Positions 32,819 to 45,130 of a DNA stretch of 64,000 nt are shown here, piece by piece. Every line of letters begins with the position of its first letter. Within the stretch, counting starts at the first letter, position 1. The DNA lies in assembly GCA_001600415.1 (NCBI GenBank), contig BCJX01000005.1, positions 2,091,120-2,155,119 of the forward strand, in the 5' to 3' direction. The notes beneath the pieces were generated by a model. That model searched no databases and had not been told where the DNA came from. It saw only the letters and a program-made list of their open reading frames with translations. A program made the translations under genes and the position numbers. This stretch comes from Pascua guehoae (lineage: Eukaryota; Basidiomycota; Tremellomycetes; Trichosporonales; Trichosporonaceae).

Positions 32819-34609
32819 AAGGAGAGTAGCAGACTGGAAGCATGCCGAGCAAATAGGTGTATGGTAGGAAATGAAAGGTTGCCAATACGTACAAGCTGCA
32901 GTGATTGCTGCAGTATTCCTGATCTGGTGGTGAAAAAGCATGGCAACGACCCCACGTATGTAGACAGTCTCCCACAGATCTTCGGCTGGGAGCAACCGCC
33001 GCTTCCGCGGGGTGCAGGATCTCTTGGCGTCCCAGTTATGGTTGGGCCGCTTCCGTCCGGACTCGGAGGTACTGGTGTACAAGAAATCTGTGCAGAGCAG
33101 CTTGCAGCTGTGGTGAGTGGTTGTCCTGCCACCCAGGCCGTAGCATGTGTCGATCACCAGGCTCGTAACTTTGTACCGAGTGGAGTCATGTGGCATCCGG
33201 TGTGTGTTGTCAGTGCGGTCAAGGGATAAGAACAAACGGGGGAGCATGGGCGCCGTGGCGCGTGGCGCTCAAGGATGGCATTGAGCTACAGAGATGAGCG
33301 CTCGGCTGCGCAAGACAAATCTCACCCTGCGCCCCTCACGGTCCTCTTTGTGGCCCTCTGTACCATATATGATATGGGCAATGCTCGGCCTCCGAGCGCA
33401 CGTTGGAACGGAACTCTTGATTTCATAAGTTGTGGCCTTTGTTTGGTTGCATGGAATGGGATCTCGGTGGACGACAGAGTGGTTGACCGGAACGGTCAAT
33501 TGCGGCACGCGGCTTGGGAGCATGCCTCGGATGCTTGCATGCTTGCCATCGCGGCCCAGGTGGCCAGGTACGAGATGCGGTATGTGGTATGCAGCCAGCT
33601 TCAACTCATTTGTGTATTCATCCGGAAGGCCAGTTCTGAAGGCGGTGCAGGCCTCGCATTGGAGTTGTGGGGCCAGGCCAGCCTGACTCGATCCGAGACC
33701 CAGGAACACTCTTTTTTTTTGGGAGCCGACTGCGGTTGTTCCTGAACACGTCGAGACGATCATCTGATGTCATGGAAAGCCTCTGTGTGAGGCAGTCGCG
33801 CAAACCTGTCATTACGAACGCAACATGAAAAGTTGCAAAGAAGGCCACAAGTGGAAAAGATGAGGTCAATGTGGACAAGGATGAGGTCAATGGGCATAAG
33901 CGAAGCCCCACAGATACACTGCGTCTAACTCAAAGTCTCGCTAACTTCGTCCCTCTGTTGGCAGATGAGTGGCGGGCGCCATCTCGCGATGGGACGACGG
34001 AATAGAGGGACGGACGAGAGAGACGGAGATGCGCTCCTGAAGCTCTGGACTATTCTGCCACATGCCACCCTGCCACATGCCGCCTGAATGCTGTTATGTC
34101 TAAAACAGGCCAATGTGCGCATGTGCGTCCACGCAGTTTGCGTCGGGATCGCGTCGGGACCCGACAGTTGTTTGGCTTGTGGGAGCGTGAGAGCCCCACT
34201 GGAAGCCGACGGCAAACTCCGGAATTGGTCCCAGGGTGGTGATTACTCGGCCACTTGGAGATTTCGGCCGTGTTGGCCGACTCCACAACAAAAAGTGGCC
34301 CGCCTGCGCACATCTCCTTCTAACTCTTCCTCTCCCATGTCTCCGCGTGCTGCATGCTGAAAGCGTTAGAAGCTTGTCGAGCATGGGTCCAGACGGGTCC
34401 AGGTATAGCCCAGGTATGGTCCAGACATGGCCCGCGACAACGATGACGATTCACGGGCTGTTTTTGAATACTACTCTCACTGCATCGCCCCGCCATCCCT
34501 GGACTGTCGAATGTGCTATGATGCCTATAAAGAAGCAGACCACAATGGCATGGCCACCGGTACTAACCGCTCCTCCCACTGACTTCCCCTCATACGTAGA
34601 TCCCCCAGA
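32819..34609. other. Intergenic region between two plus-strand transporters
   Basis: About 1.8 kb. A 123-codon plus frame at 32861-33229 has no recognisable feature and I do not call it. No RNA gene or repeat was seen. Confidence 0.45.
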
Positions 34610-36716
34610 ATGGAAGAGCCAGCATCATCATCATACGAACTTGGCTCGGTGGCTGTCCGGCGGGCATCGCGATCCGAGTCGTTCGCATCGCACGCCTGGC
34701 CTGGCATCTCGTCGGTTGTCTCGGACCACCCAGCCCCCGAGCCCGAAGACGAGACAACGGCGACCGTGTCCACCTATGACTTGGGCGGCGTGAGTATCGC
34801 CTCGCGCCGTGCGTCTCGTTCCGAGGCCGGCCGTCCCGCTTTCGGTCCCCTGTCGACACTCGAGACAGTTGATGAGCCCCGCATCACATCATTCCTCACA
34901 TCCCCCGTCCCCCTCGAGACTCCGCCCGACACCCCGCCCGACAAGTCGGCCGTTCCCACAACCGACGAATTCTTCCCGCCCCAGAGGCACGAGATCCCAG
35001 AGCCGTCCCTTCCTCCCACACCCAACGAACCCGCCTTCTGGCCAGATATCGAAGAGGTCCCCACGCCGCCGGGCGAAAAGGTTGACTCGACCGCCGACCT
35101 CAACCCCCATCTTGCCTCCGACGTCGTCGACGACACCACCGAGCGCGAGGTCACCTCGCTCCCTCCCGTCGACCGCGGTCGCGATGCCATCCTCTTCCTC
35201 GTCGCCGCCACCCTCATCGACGCCATCGTGTGGGGGCTTCCGTACTCGGTCGGTGTGCTGCACGAGTACTGGGCCCATATGTTTCCCAATGCAGAGAGCA
35301 TACTCACCCTTGCGTCGACGCTACCCACCGGTTTGCTCTTCTTCTCTGGTGCACTCCTCGGCCCGTACGTACACCCTCCCATCCTACGACCATCACTGAC
35401 CCATTCTAACAGTCTCTTCGCCGCGTTCCCTTGGTACGAGCGCCACATCCAGATCTTCGGACTCGTCGTCTCCACTGCGGGTCTCGTGGCGACCGCATAC
35501 GTCACACAGGTGGGCGGTGGAAACACCGTTGCCGGGCACATCGATTGACAACAGCCGTGGCAAATCGTCCTCACCTTTGGTATTCTATACTCGGTCGCTG
35601 GAGGTATGTGTTGAGGTCAACCCGGCGTTGGTGACATGCGGTCCCAAGTACCTGACCCGTAGCCATCTACCTCCCATGTGCGACAATCATCTTTGAGTGG
35701 TTCCAGACGTACCGCGGCCTTGCCACTGGCATCATGTACGCCGGTACCGGCGTTGGCGGCTCCATCTACCCGTTTGTCGTCACGGCCCTGCTAAAGCGGC
35801 TGGGGTACCGCGGGACCATGCTGGCGATTGCGTTTTCGTACCTCATCATCAACGCCATCTGTCTCATCTATATCAAGCGCCGTATCCCAATCACGCAAAG
35901 CTGGACACACGGTCCTCGCCGCCGCAGCCGCCCAAAGATTGACTGGTCGTTCCTCCGCTACCGCGCGCCGTGGATGGCGTTTGCCTTCATGCTCCTGTCC
36001 AGTCTGGCAAACTTTATCCCCTTCCTGTGGCTCCCATGTATGTCTCCTCCCTACTCTGTCTAGCCATACTTGCTGACCAGAAGCGTACGCGTCGGCTGTA
36101 AACGCCACCAAGCCCGATGGCGCTGCCCTCCTCGCCATCATGAATGGTACGTCACCGCACCAGCCATGAGACTGATTTTAGCCATCACCATCCCCGGTAT
36201 TACCATCACGGGCTACATTTCGGACCGCATGAAGATGCGCTACGCCATCATCGGCTCGACGACGCTTGCGGCGCTGTCCTGCGCCTTCCTCTGGGGCTTT
36301 GGTACGACCAGTACGGTCCTGCTCGGCTTTGCCATTGTGTGGGGATTCACAGGCGGCAGCTTTGTCGGCTTTTGGGCTATCATGATCACAAAGATTGCCG
36401 ACGGTGACCCCAACGTACCTGCCCTCGTCCTCTCCATCTTCATCAGCCTCAAGGGCGTGGGCAGCCTCACGTCCGGCCCGCTATCAACCGCGCTCCTCCA
36501 GTGCGATGCCTTTCGTGGGGCCGCTGGCGCGTATGGCGAGACAAACTATGTGAGTTGAACCGAGTCTTTGTATTCTTCAATAGGCATCGTACTGCGACTC
36601 TGCTCTGCCGCCTGAATCAAGACCATCAACGCTGATACCCCCAGGGCGTGCTCCTCATCTTCACGTCGGCCATGACCTTCGTCAGCGGCATTACATTGTT
36701 CGGGTTCCCCGAGTAG
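34610..36716 (+). CDS. MFS monocarboxylate-transporter-like carrier (Mch type)
   Basis: Twelve-helix carrier of the MCT/SLC16-like fungal group. The start at 34610 (MEEPASSSYELGSVAV) precedes a disordered Ser/Pro/Glu-rich cytoplasmic tail of roughly 200 residues with SRRASRSE-like phosphorylatable stretches. Helix 1 begins RDAILFLVAATLIDAIVWGL and PYSVGVLHEYW, the family signature. Later exons give PTGLLFFSGALLGP, ERHIQIFGLVVSTAGLVATA, FEWFQTYRGLATGIMYAGTG, RAPWMAFAFMLLSSLANFIP, ITIPGITITGYISDRMKMRY and GFTGGSFVGFWAIMITKIAD, ending SGITLFGFPE. About seven introns. Substrates of fungal members include riboflavin and organic acids in some cases; none can be assigned here. Confidence 0.85.
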
Positions 36717-37374
36717 ACTATATCTTCATCGTGCCCCAGACCAGATCGAACTCGAACAATTACATCGCGAAATGTGTAAAGAATGAAACCACCCCCTTTC
36801 ACTCCCCTTCCTCTCCTCAACCGGCCCCCACTACGCGTCACCCCCTGTGTCGTCCTGTCCAAAGTTCCCCCTCATATCCCTACCCAGAGTCGCGCTCCCA
36901 TTGTTCCCAAACAAACCCATGGCCTCCAGCATGCTCCACTTCTTTCTCCTCCCAGGACAGTCCATATATACTTCCATAGATCCATAGTCGGCCCCTTACA
37001 CTGTATGTACGTTCTCGTGAACCAAAGAAGCAAAGCAGCTGCACCATTGCGAGAGAGGCACCAGCAGCATACCTGCGTTCCCGTGGTCTCATGTTGGAAC
37101 TGCCACACGCGCGTGCCACCTCGATCCCGCCCGCGCTTGAGGAATACCGGATACCGAGACTTGGGCACCAACGTCTCGCCTGGACGCACGCGGCCCATCC
37201 AATATCCACCACCACATAACAACCTCGACCCGTCGATCCTGCTGCTGCCTCCCGTTACCGTAAGGGCATCTGCACATCTGCCATCCTTCGCGTCTGCTCC
37301 TAACAGCATTGTTGACGGTGCTCGCTCACCAATGACGCGAAGCGCACGAGCATGCCTAGCTAGCTTACGTAAAA
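36717..37374. other. 3' flank of the MCT-like gene up to tRNA-Ser
   Basis: Nothing beyond transcript flanks and tRNA upstream sequence was seen. Confidence 0.5.
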
Positions 37375-37471
37375 GGCGTTGTGGCGGAGTGGTTAACGCG
37401 GTTGACTAGAACCGAGTCGTTCTACATATCAACTTCCTTCGGGAGCGCATGTTCGAATCATGTCAACGTCG
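37375..37471 (+). tRNA. tRNA-Ser (anticodon AGA), with 16-nt intron
   Basis: Folds as a class II tRNA. Acceptor GGCGTTG pairs with CAACGTC (one G-U); D arm GCG-GAGTGGTTAA-CGC; anticodon stem GTTGA/TCAAC is perfect; the loop reads CTAGAA plus A, giving AGA at positions 34-36. A 16-nt intron sits one base after the anticodon, where nuclear tRNA introns belong. The long variable arm (TTCCTTCGGGAGC) is diagnostic of Ser/Leu, and the T arm is GCATG-TTCGAAT-CATGT. The discriminator is G. A T-rich stretch follows. Confidence 0.9.
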
Positions 37472-37755
37472 TTTCCTTTTGCATGTCACTGGGGGTGCTT
37501 GCTTTCGGTTGTAGGCCGTGGGTGAGGTCTGAGATTTTGGACCAAAAGGTTGAGACTCATCGGTTGAGGTTCTAACTCGGGGACTCTTCGTCCCAGTAGC
37601 TGCTCCGGCCTTGGTGTGCCCTGGCCCTTCCGTTCCTCCGTAGTGGCATGCTATGACCTGTCCAGCAGGTGCGTGTCACGTCTCGACAGCATTGGCGGAA
37701 TGTAAATAGCTCAGCCCAGCATCACTTCAACATTGGTACCGAACTTGGCCTCGTT
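37472..37755. other. Spacer downstream of tRNA-Ser
   Basis: No feature recognised apart from the TTTCCTTTT run that may terminate the tRNA transcript. Confidence 0.5.
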
Positions 37756-37914
37756 TCAGCTGTCGGCCTGTGGCTTAGCTTCGATCACCCTCCACTCCTT
37801 CTGCCCAAAGTTTGAGTAACGATACTTGGCTGACCAGTAGTAGTAGAACTTTCCAATTGCGAGTGCAGTAAATCCATACATATTCAACGCTATGAAGATG
37901 AGGTATGTATTAGC
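37756..37914 (-). pseudogene. Orphan last exon of a transporter-like gene
   Basis: A minus-strand stretch with an acceptor-like GTTAG just upstream reads NTYLIFIALNMYGFTALAIG then KFYYYWSAKYRYSNFGQKEW and ends EAKPQADS with TGA at 37756-37758. A hydrophobic helix followed by a basic, aromatic tail and a polar end looks like the last membrane helix and C terminus of a permease. No matching upstream exons were found within the next kilobase on that strand, so I take it as the remnant of a deleted gene; an unrecognised gene with diverged 5' exons is the alternative. Confidence 0.35.
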
Positions 37915-40900
37915 CTAACAGGCAGCATACTGTCGTACAGAGACGGCCATCTCGCGGAATTTGCTCCACGAGCATTCTCCGACAACGGGTCGATGAGGGC
38001 AGGAGTGGACGCGACATCTAGTGCAGTGATGGCGAGCGAGTTGTCGTGTACGGGCATGAGACTGTCCGATCAAATGTATGGATCGTAGACCATAGCATGC
38101 ACCAACAAGTAGCAGCAGACAGTGAGCCATTTTGATCCTGAACACCTCTTGCTGGGACCACCTGTCGTACAAGTTCCTGTAGCGGTTGCGAACAAGGTTC
38201 TAATCCCATTCCGGGAGTCCCGTAAGCGCAAGAGCAAACGACCCGACCGGACTCGTTAGAAACACAGCCGAGCAGACACCCTGCCGAGATGCAAGTCGAG
38301 ACAGAGTTGACTTGGCAGTGGCTGTAAGCTCGGGGATGCGATGTCGCCATAGACAAGCTTCTCCCCGTCTCCGTCCCCCATTGGGGCTAGAGACGCATAT
38401 ACAACCCAGGAAAAAAGTAGTGTCTGTAATCATGTAACGCACTGCACCCATTATGTAGTTGGAGTGTTCTGCGGATCTACTTTTGGACCTCGTACGAATG
38501 TGCAGACATTACAGTACCTCGACTCCCCGATGTGGAGAACGGTTCTCAATCCTGGAGCCTAAAACTGTGCAGTACAGTTCTGGGGTGGGGAGTAGAGATA
38601 CCGCGTGATGGCCTGTTTCTTGTTGCCGTTCTATTTTCTCGTCCACTGCCTCCGTGGAAACCGGGGTCAGTTGGTGTGACGAGGTCCCATTGTGTGGCCT
38701 GATGGCTGTCTGACTATTGTCGTCCCGCTCACGTCCCGAACCCAACAAGGTTGGGCAATTCAGCACAAGTGCCGCAATCGCCAGCCTGAGCGTATCGCAC
38801 GTGTTACATGCGGTGTACAATGGACATTGTCTCCATCTTCAGCGGAGAGGCTCGGAAGAATGACACCTGGCCTCTCGATTGGAAACACACAGTTTAGGTT
38901 AGTGTGTGGCGCCCGGGCCGACAATGGAGATCTGCACACCCATGCATAGTGTTGGATTCCCGGTGTCGGCATGTGGATCTGTGTATCGCAAGCTACAGAG
39001 TGGTACGATACGTCCGTTGGGGTCGGTAGCGGCATGCGGCAGCAGCATCACAAAGGTTGAGTGACCTACTTTCGGGTGGAAGGCTTTCGGGTGGAAGGCT
39101 GGTCGTTGTACCTTGTGAGAAAGACAAAGCAGTTTTGCTTCCATTACTGCACACTGGGTGCCAGGTTGGCGAGACTGCAAGCTTGAGGTGTCCGATGTTT
39201 GCATGACGGGAAAGGCTGCTCTGGCCAGAGGGTACAAATTGTACGGAATGAAAGTGAGCACGTTTTGTGTCGGAAGCTTGCCACCCTGCCGGGACGCGTC
39301 ACAAGTGACGCAAGGCTAGACGCGCAATGCCGTAAGACGGGTGGGCAGCCTAGTTGCAATGGGAGCGACATGACACATGCCAGCACGCACCACGGCCATT
39401 TTGCTCCGGCCTCGGAGCCAATTTGTCGATTGCTGACGTGTCGTGCAAACCATCTTTTGGACACGCTCTGGTTGGTCCAAGCATGGAATGGAACGATGAC
39501 ACGACTGTGTATGGGCGTGGATGCCATGCACAGTGTGATGATATTAGGAAGGAGGCGGATGGCAGCATGCTGCTTCCCATTGTTGATTCATCCTGCCCTG
39601 CCTGCGTTGGAAACAATACCGAAACGCGAAAATGCAACCGAAACGGATGCCAAACCCTCCCTCGCTCCCCCAGCCATCACACATGCGACGTGTTTGGAAA
39701 TCTCTCCCGCCGCTGCATGTTTGTTTCGTCCACCATGTACGACTTGTGGCATACATGCAACGTGCCAAGCTACACTGCAATCTCCTTCTTGGCCATCTTA
39801 TTGCCTTGCTACGCTTGTGTAGTCAGCGGCGGGCGATGTGGAGGGTGAGGTGTTCCTATAACCGAACACCGACTCGGACGAGAGCCACCCATACCGGTAC
39901 CGGTACTTTGTGGTCTCCCGTGTGTCACTGGGTTCCCAAGCGATCCCGTGCATGAGAATAGGTTGCATGCGCCACCGCATCGGAGACAAACCGGAACCGC
40001 ATTCTGACTATCATGGATGCAGTTGCTACTTTTGACATGTGGCTGGTTTGGCTGGGATCCTCGCCTAGACTCATGTCCTGAACGGGAGGGTGGCGAAAAA
40101 GGTGACAACCTGTCAGTAGAGAGAACAATATCGGCACCTTGACGCTATTTCAGCACGCTTTTGTTCGTTGGGAACCGCTTGGTGGTGCTATTGTCCGTTT
40201 CGCCATTATTTTGTTCTCTGGACAATCAACTGGCGGCCGCCGCCGACCATGACCAAAGACAGGGACAATAGGGACCATTGGTGTGCGGTATGACAAGGTA
40301 CGCAATTCGGGAGTCATTAAGCACTGCGGGCGTCGTCGAGCTAGCTAGCGTGCTAGCCATTCTCTGCCCAGCCCTACGCCAAGCAAAGGATCACAGTAGT
40401 ACAGATAAGAGGCACACCCTTCCGGTGCATGCACCCCGAGGGGCACTAGTGCACACTGGGGCACCCCTAGACCATGCTTTCTCCGATGCTTGCTCTCCTC
40501 TCCTCTGTAGTTGTTAAGGCATCATATCGCCCCGTGATTATGAAACGGCTTAATGGAAGAGTACCCGCCGGCCCACGCTGGGTGCGGATGCATGCCGACA
40601 AGGTTGAAACCCGAATAGACATCGAGACACGGGCGGCCCACCCTGGACGGTGCCCAGCATTAACGTTATTTTTCACCCTGGCCAGGACCTGGATGGCGCG
40701 GGATGGAGACAAAACCCCATGTTACGCTTGTGATACCCATTGAAAACAATGGTGCCTACTGTATGGACAAAAGATTCATGCACCGCCTAGCTAGCACCGC
40801 ACTGCCAAGTCAAGCACACCCCCGTCGATGCGATGCACACACCCCTCATTGTTCTCCATTCTGCGCGACACGTCTATATAACCATGACCCCACCTACATG

Positions 40901-40957
40901 CAAGTGCCTATCCCCACTTACTGCTACACTCTTTTCAACTTCTCCATTCCGCACATC
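37915..40957. other. 3-kb gene-poor region upstream of the ferric reductase
   Basis: Open frames here are short or have no protein-like composition. The last 100 bp hold a TATA box and CT-rich leader of the ferric reductase gene. I see no RNA gene or mobile element. Confidence 0.5.
40875..40881 (+). promoter_or_regulatory. TATA box of the ferric reductase gene
   Basis: TATATAA 77 bp before the ATG at 40958. Confidence 0.5.
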
Positions 40958-43214
40958 ATGGCTGGTTCCACTGTGCCTTCCACCAACGACCACACCCCAA
41001 CGGCCCGCTCGGCACTGACAAGTGCCGCTTCCGAGGCGTCATCCTGGCTTGCCGAACACTTGGAGCATGTCAAGAAGAATAACGCCCTCACCGGTGAGTA
41101 GACCCCCCCGTCGCCTACATGACAAGTGGCTCCATCCGCCACACCACACCCATCGCACCACAGCGCCACACAACCACCTTTTGACACCATCGCATCGAGA
41201 GCTAACATGCCATAGGTTGGGTCACTGGCTGGGTCATGGGCATTCTTTGCTTCATCCTCATCGGCATCATTCTCCTCGAGTCTCCTCGCTTCCTCGTCCG
41301 CCTCCGAGCATCCCTCCCTTCCTTCCGCCTCTTCCGCCGCCGTCCTCGCAAGTCCAAGGAGGAGGGCTGGTCCGAGTTTGACCGCGACGACAGCCTCCCC
41401 AGTGGCGGTGGCGACCTGTTCAAGGGCTGGCGTCTTCACAAGGGCACCGACAGCGTTTCCAAACCTTCCCTCGTCGCTCCGACCCGCACTCCTCCCAAGC
41501 ACGTCACACCCTTCTTCCACGAGAGCAGCTACTATGCGCCCCTCAAGAGCCTCCTTCCCTACCCTTTCCGCTCCCGCGCTGGCCTCGGTGAACTCTACCT
41601 CATGGCCTCGTTTATCATCCTCATGATTGTCGCTTCCGCGTGGCGCTCCGACATCCGCGACGCCTCTGCCACTCGCCTTGACGGAGAGGACTACGACCGC
41701 ACGGGTTTGCTCTGCACGGCTCTCATCCCCGTTTCTGTCGCCCTGGGTGTGCGTGGCAACCTTGTTGGCCTCACCATCGGCATCGGTTACGAGCGCATCA
41801 AGGTCTTTCACAAATTTGTGGGCCGCGTCGCCGTGTTCATTGCCACCTTCCACTCAATCCTGTACTGTAGGTCACTTTATCGCCAAACAAACCAGGGCAC
41901 ACTCGGCTAACACCCGCAGTCTACAAGTGGGGCAAGGAGGGAACCATGGCGGAAAACCTCAAGAAGAAGGGAGCCATTGTCGGTGTCATTGCCTGGGTCG
42001 CCATGCTGCTCATGGCGTTTACATCAATGCCCTTCTTCCGCAAGCGCTGGCACGGTATCTTCAAGTTTTGCCACATTTTTGGCATCGTCTCCCTTCTCTG
42101 CGTTGGCTTCCACATCCACACGGCCATCCCGTACTGTGCCGCCACCATGGTCCTGTACGGAATCTCGGTGCTGTCGTCTCTATTCAAGACGCGCTACACG
42201 AGTGCCGACATTGTCGCCCTCCACAAGTCGGACATGACGCTTGTCGTCGTTCCAGGCCTCAAGTCTGGCTGGCGCGCAGGCCAACACGTTCGCCTCCGCG
42301 TCCCGTCGCTGGGATTCATCTCATTCCTCCACTCGCACCCGTTCACCATCGCCAGCGCCCCCGACACCACGGGTCTCGTACTCATCTGTGCCAAGGCGGG
42401 TGACTGGACCACCAAGCTCAACGACCTCGCCGCCACAGGTGAGCCCGGCGAGAAGGGTACCGACGAGGACGTTGGCGTCTGGAAGCGCAAGGTCCCCATC
42501 CTCCTCGAAGGTCCTTATGGCGGGTTTGGCAACACGCTTCCCGCATCCTTCTCGTCGGTAGTCCTCTTTTCGGGTGGCTCGGGTCTTTCCTACGCACTGG
42601 GCGCTGCGCACGACCTCATCGCGCGTGCGCGCACAGGCTGCATTGCGGCACGCACTGTCGATCTCGTTTGGGTCGTGCGCGAAGAGTCTACCGCCAAGCC
42701 CCTCATCCCCACACTGTCGCGCCTCGTCGACGACACACTCATGTGGGAGGAACGCATGTGCAAGGCCCGTTCGCAAGGCGCCAACGCCCACCCCATTGCC
42801 TTCCGCGTCCACATCTATGTCACCCGTGCCAAGGACGGAGGACCCTCGATTGTCCCCACCCGCTTCATCAAGGAAAAGGAAAAGGATAACAACAGCCTCG
42901 CTCCCGCCAACCCCTTCCTCAGCCCCATGAGCTCCGTGTCCACTCTCACCAACTTCACCTTTTCCGAACAGCCCCTCTCAACCCTCGACGCCTTTGCGGG
43001 TCGTCCCAACCCGTCAAGCTTTGTCACCTCGATCGCCGACGAGATGCTCGGCCGCCAGGGTCGCGACCTCGTCGGCCAGACTGGCATGTGCGTCGGTGTC
43101 TGTGGACCCGGCCCGCTCGTCGACGACGTCCAGGCAGCCGTCCGCAATATCCCCCCCTGGAAGCGAACCGCTGTCGGCGGTGTCGAGTACGAAGCCGAAT
43201 TCTTCGGGTTCTGA
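40958..43214 (+). CDS. Ferric reductase-like transmembrane oxidoreductase (FRE/NOX family)
   Basis: Plasma-membrane flavocytochrome that moves electrons from NADPH through FAD and two haems to external ferric or cupric ions. Three exons (40958-41093, 41216-41866, 41920-43214) give 694 codons including stop, a usual size. Helix 1 is VMGILCFILIGIILLESPRF. The haem-binding His pairs are in HKFVGRVAVFIATFH (13 residues between) and in HGIFKFCHIFGIVSLLCVGF with a further HIH. The FAD site is HPFTIASAP, preceded by the RAGQHVRLRVP strand. The nucleotide-binding GGSGLSYALGAA and the C-terminal CGPGPLVDDVQ complete the module, ending in an aromatic EAEFFGF. The ATG at 40958 is chosen over an upstream in-frame one because it follows the TATA box. 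The 61-residue loop with acidic and basic runs before helix 2 is unusual but not unique. Confidence 0.9.
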
Positions 43215-45130
43215 GCCAGGCGGCACTTTGGTTAGACATTTAGACTGGACAATTTTTGGTACACTTCTTCTTTCTGATGAACATTGTTTGTCCTCAGCAA
43301 AGCGTCGCTCCTGTCAGTTTCTTGCCTGTCTTGTTGCTTGGGCGATGCCTTCAGGTTGTGTAACGCGTCACGTTGATCTTCAGCGCTCGTCGTAGATGCT
43401 TCTGCATAATGAGAGCGGCGTTCAAATCGAACAGTCTCGTGAGTCTTGAAGAGGGTTCACAAAGTGCCGATCATCGTTGGCAGTTTCCCACGACTCGCTC
43501 ACACACGCACACACGCACACACACACACACACTGTCTCACACATGGCTCTGACTTTCGCTCTCACTCTCCCTCTCAGGCCTCTCACCCTGTCTCCGTCTC
43601 GCTCTGTATCTCTCGCATTCTGTCTCCCTCTCACCCTGTGTCCCAGTCTCCCCACCCCACCATACACCCACCCCTCAGCCGCCGTCCTCCGCACCATAAT
43701 TGCTCACCTCTTGGCTCATTCCTTGGCGCACCGCCTACCCCACCTTGTCAGACTCCCCGACCAAGTTCTTGCCTGACGCCTTGTCCGATCTCTTGGCTGG
43801 GGAACGAACCCCTTTCGAACGTCGACGCAGGAGGGGTATCGACCCAACCCCCTCGCCCAGCAAAGGGGGGTGCATACCCCTCAAGGGGTGCAGCTCGTGG
43901 TCAGCTGCAAGGTACAGCCGCCCCTGCCGTTCCACAGCTGTGCATATTCCGACACGGAATCGACGCGAGCCGCGCACCGCTGTGAGAGGTGATGCGGTGA
44001 AGAGGTGAAGCACAGTGCCGCGTCCCTTGGATCTCTCAGGTAGAGGTACCGGGACAGGGGATGCGCCAGAAGCTGGGGAAGGGGGGAGAGAGGGGAGCGT
44101 GGGGGTGTGTGGGGGTGTGAGGGCGGATGGAGTTGAGGTAGCGGCAAAGGCAAAGGGGGAGAGAAAGAAGACTGAAGAAGAGTAGCACAGCTTGCACAGC
44201 TTCATCCAAGGGGGGTTTGGCTACAGTACAGACCAAGAGGAAATGGTCACGTGAAAGGTCAACGGGGGTAAAACGTCACAGGGCATTTGGCCCCGTTTTG
44301 GTCCCTTTTTGAAACCTGACGCAGCAGGGGTTCTCCCACCCAGCCACCCACTTCTCTCTCCTTCTTCTTGCACGTGCACCGCGAAGTTTTTGCCCACCGT
44401 CTTACACGTCGCAGCTCACCACTCTCAATCTCAAGACCCAGATGCTGACGGGGATAGCCGTGCTGCGGGATGAGACCAGGTGTAAGTCCGCAAGAAGGGA
44501 CAGCTTGAGGTGCAGTTACTTGTGGGGTGCGTTGGCATTAATCGGCCGTGGTGGATGACTTCGGTTCAAGACGGCATGCCCGGTATAGCTGAGAACATCT
44601 TGGCATACCTATGGAATATTATTGTCTTACTTGGGGAATGTGCTATCAGGCAGTGCTTGAGACCATTCAGTGTCATGGCTGGGTAGCCCATACAGGGTGG
44701 AGCGGACTACAAATACAGCACTGATAATTGACACTCTGGCAGATCTATCTGCATGCTCGATATCAAATCCTGGTGCTGTTCTGCTAAACGGCCATTCTAA
44801 CCTTAACCGCTGTCTACGCATTCTTTTAACAGCCGCAGGGTGCCGCCGCATACCGCCCACCAAAGGTGTGGGCCGCCAAGACATGCACCAATAGCGCCGC
44901 CGAGACGAAGCAGTGCCGGTCACCGGTCTTGGTGCGGGGCAGAAGGTAGTTTGGCCAATCCGGCCATTTCCGCTGCTCTCTTTTCAGGGTCCATTCTCTC
45001 GGTGTCTTCCGGTGCCTCGCGGGCGGCATTTTGTCACTGGATCATTTGGCCGACAAGGCCGAGACTCGTCTGCTGTTGAACCTGCACAAAACGCCACATG
45101 CAAACTGTGTGCTTCACAACAATAAAAACG
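43215..45130. other. Intergenic region between ferric reductase and serine hydrolase
   Basis: About 1.9 kb with CA and CT repeats at 43499-43700. A 156-codon minus frame (44205-43735) begins with a signal-peptide-like segment but continues Arg/Ser/Pro-rich without conserved features; a short plus frame at 44441 stops after 38 codons. Neither is called. Confidence 0.45.
43499..43531. repeat. (CA)n microsatellite
   Basis: CA dinucleotide run with two CG interruptions, followed by CT-rich sequence. Confidence 0.9.

Noticed and set aside
32861..33229. 123-codon plus-strand frame after the Dal5-like permease
   Set aside because: Gly/Pro/Val-rich, no homology I recognise, and an equally open minus frame overlaps it.
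39199..39822. 207-codon plus-strand frame in the gene-poor region
   Set aside because: Cys/His/Thr-scattered sequence with no signal peptide, domain or splice logic; overlapping frames on both strands are equally long.
40924..41853. 309-codon open frame antisense to the ferric reductase
   Set aside because: Shadow frame over a secure coding region, Glu/Ala/Gly-rich, with no domain.
43735..44205. Possible secreted protein on the minus strand
   Set aside because: Begins with a signal-like segment but continues as Pro/Ser then Arg-rich sequence; the plus strand frame over the same bases is equally convincing, so neither was called.
44441..44560. Short plus-strand start (MLTGIAVLRDETR) after a CT-rich leader
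   Set aside because: Has a GTAAGT-like donor after 13 codons, but no downstream exon could be found in the next kilobase.
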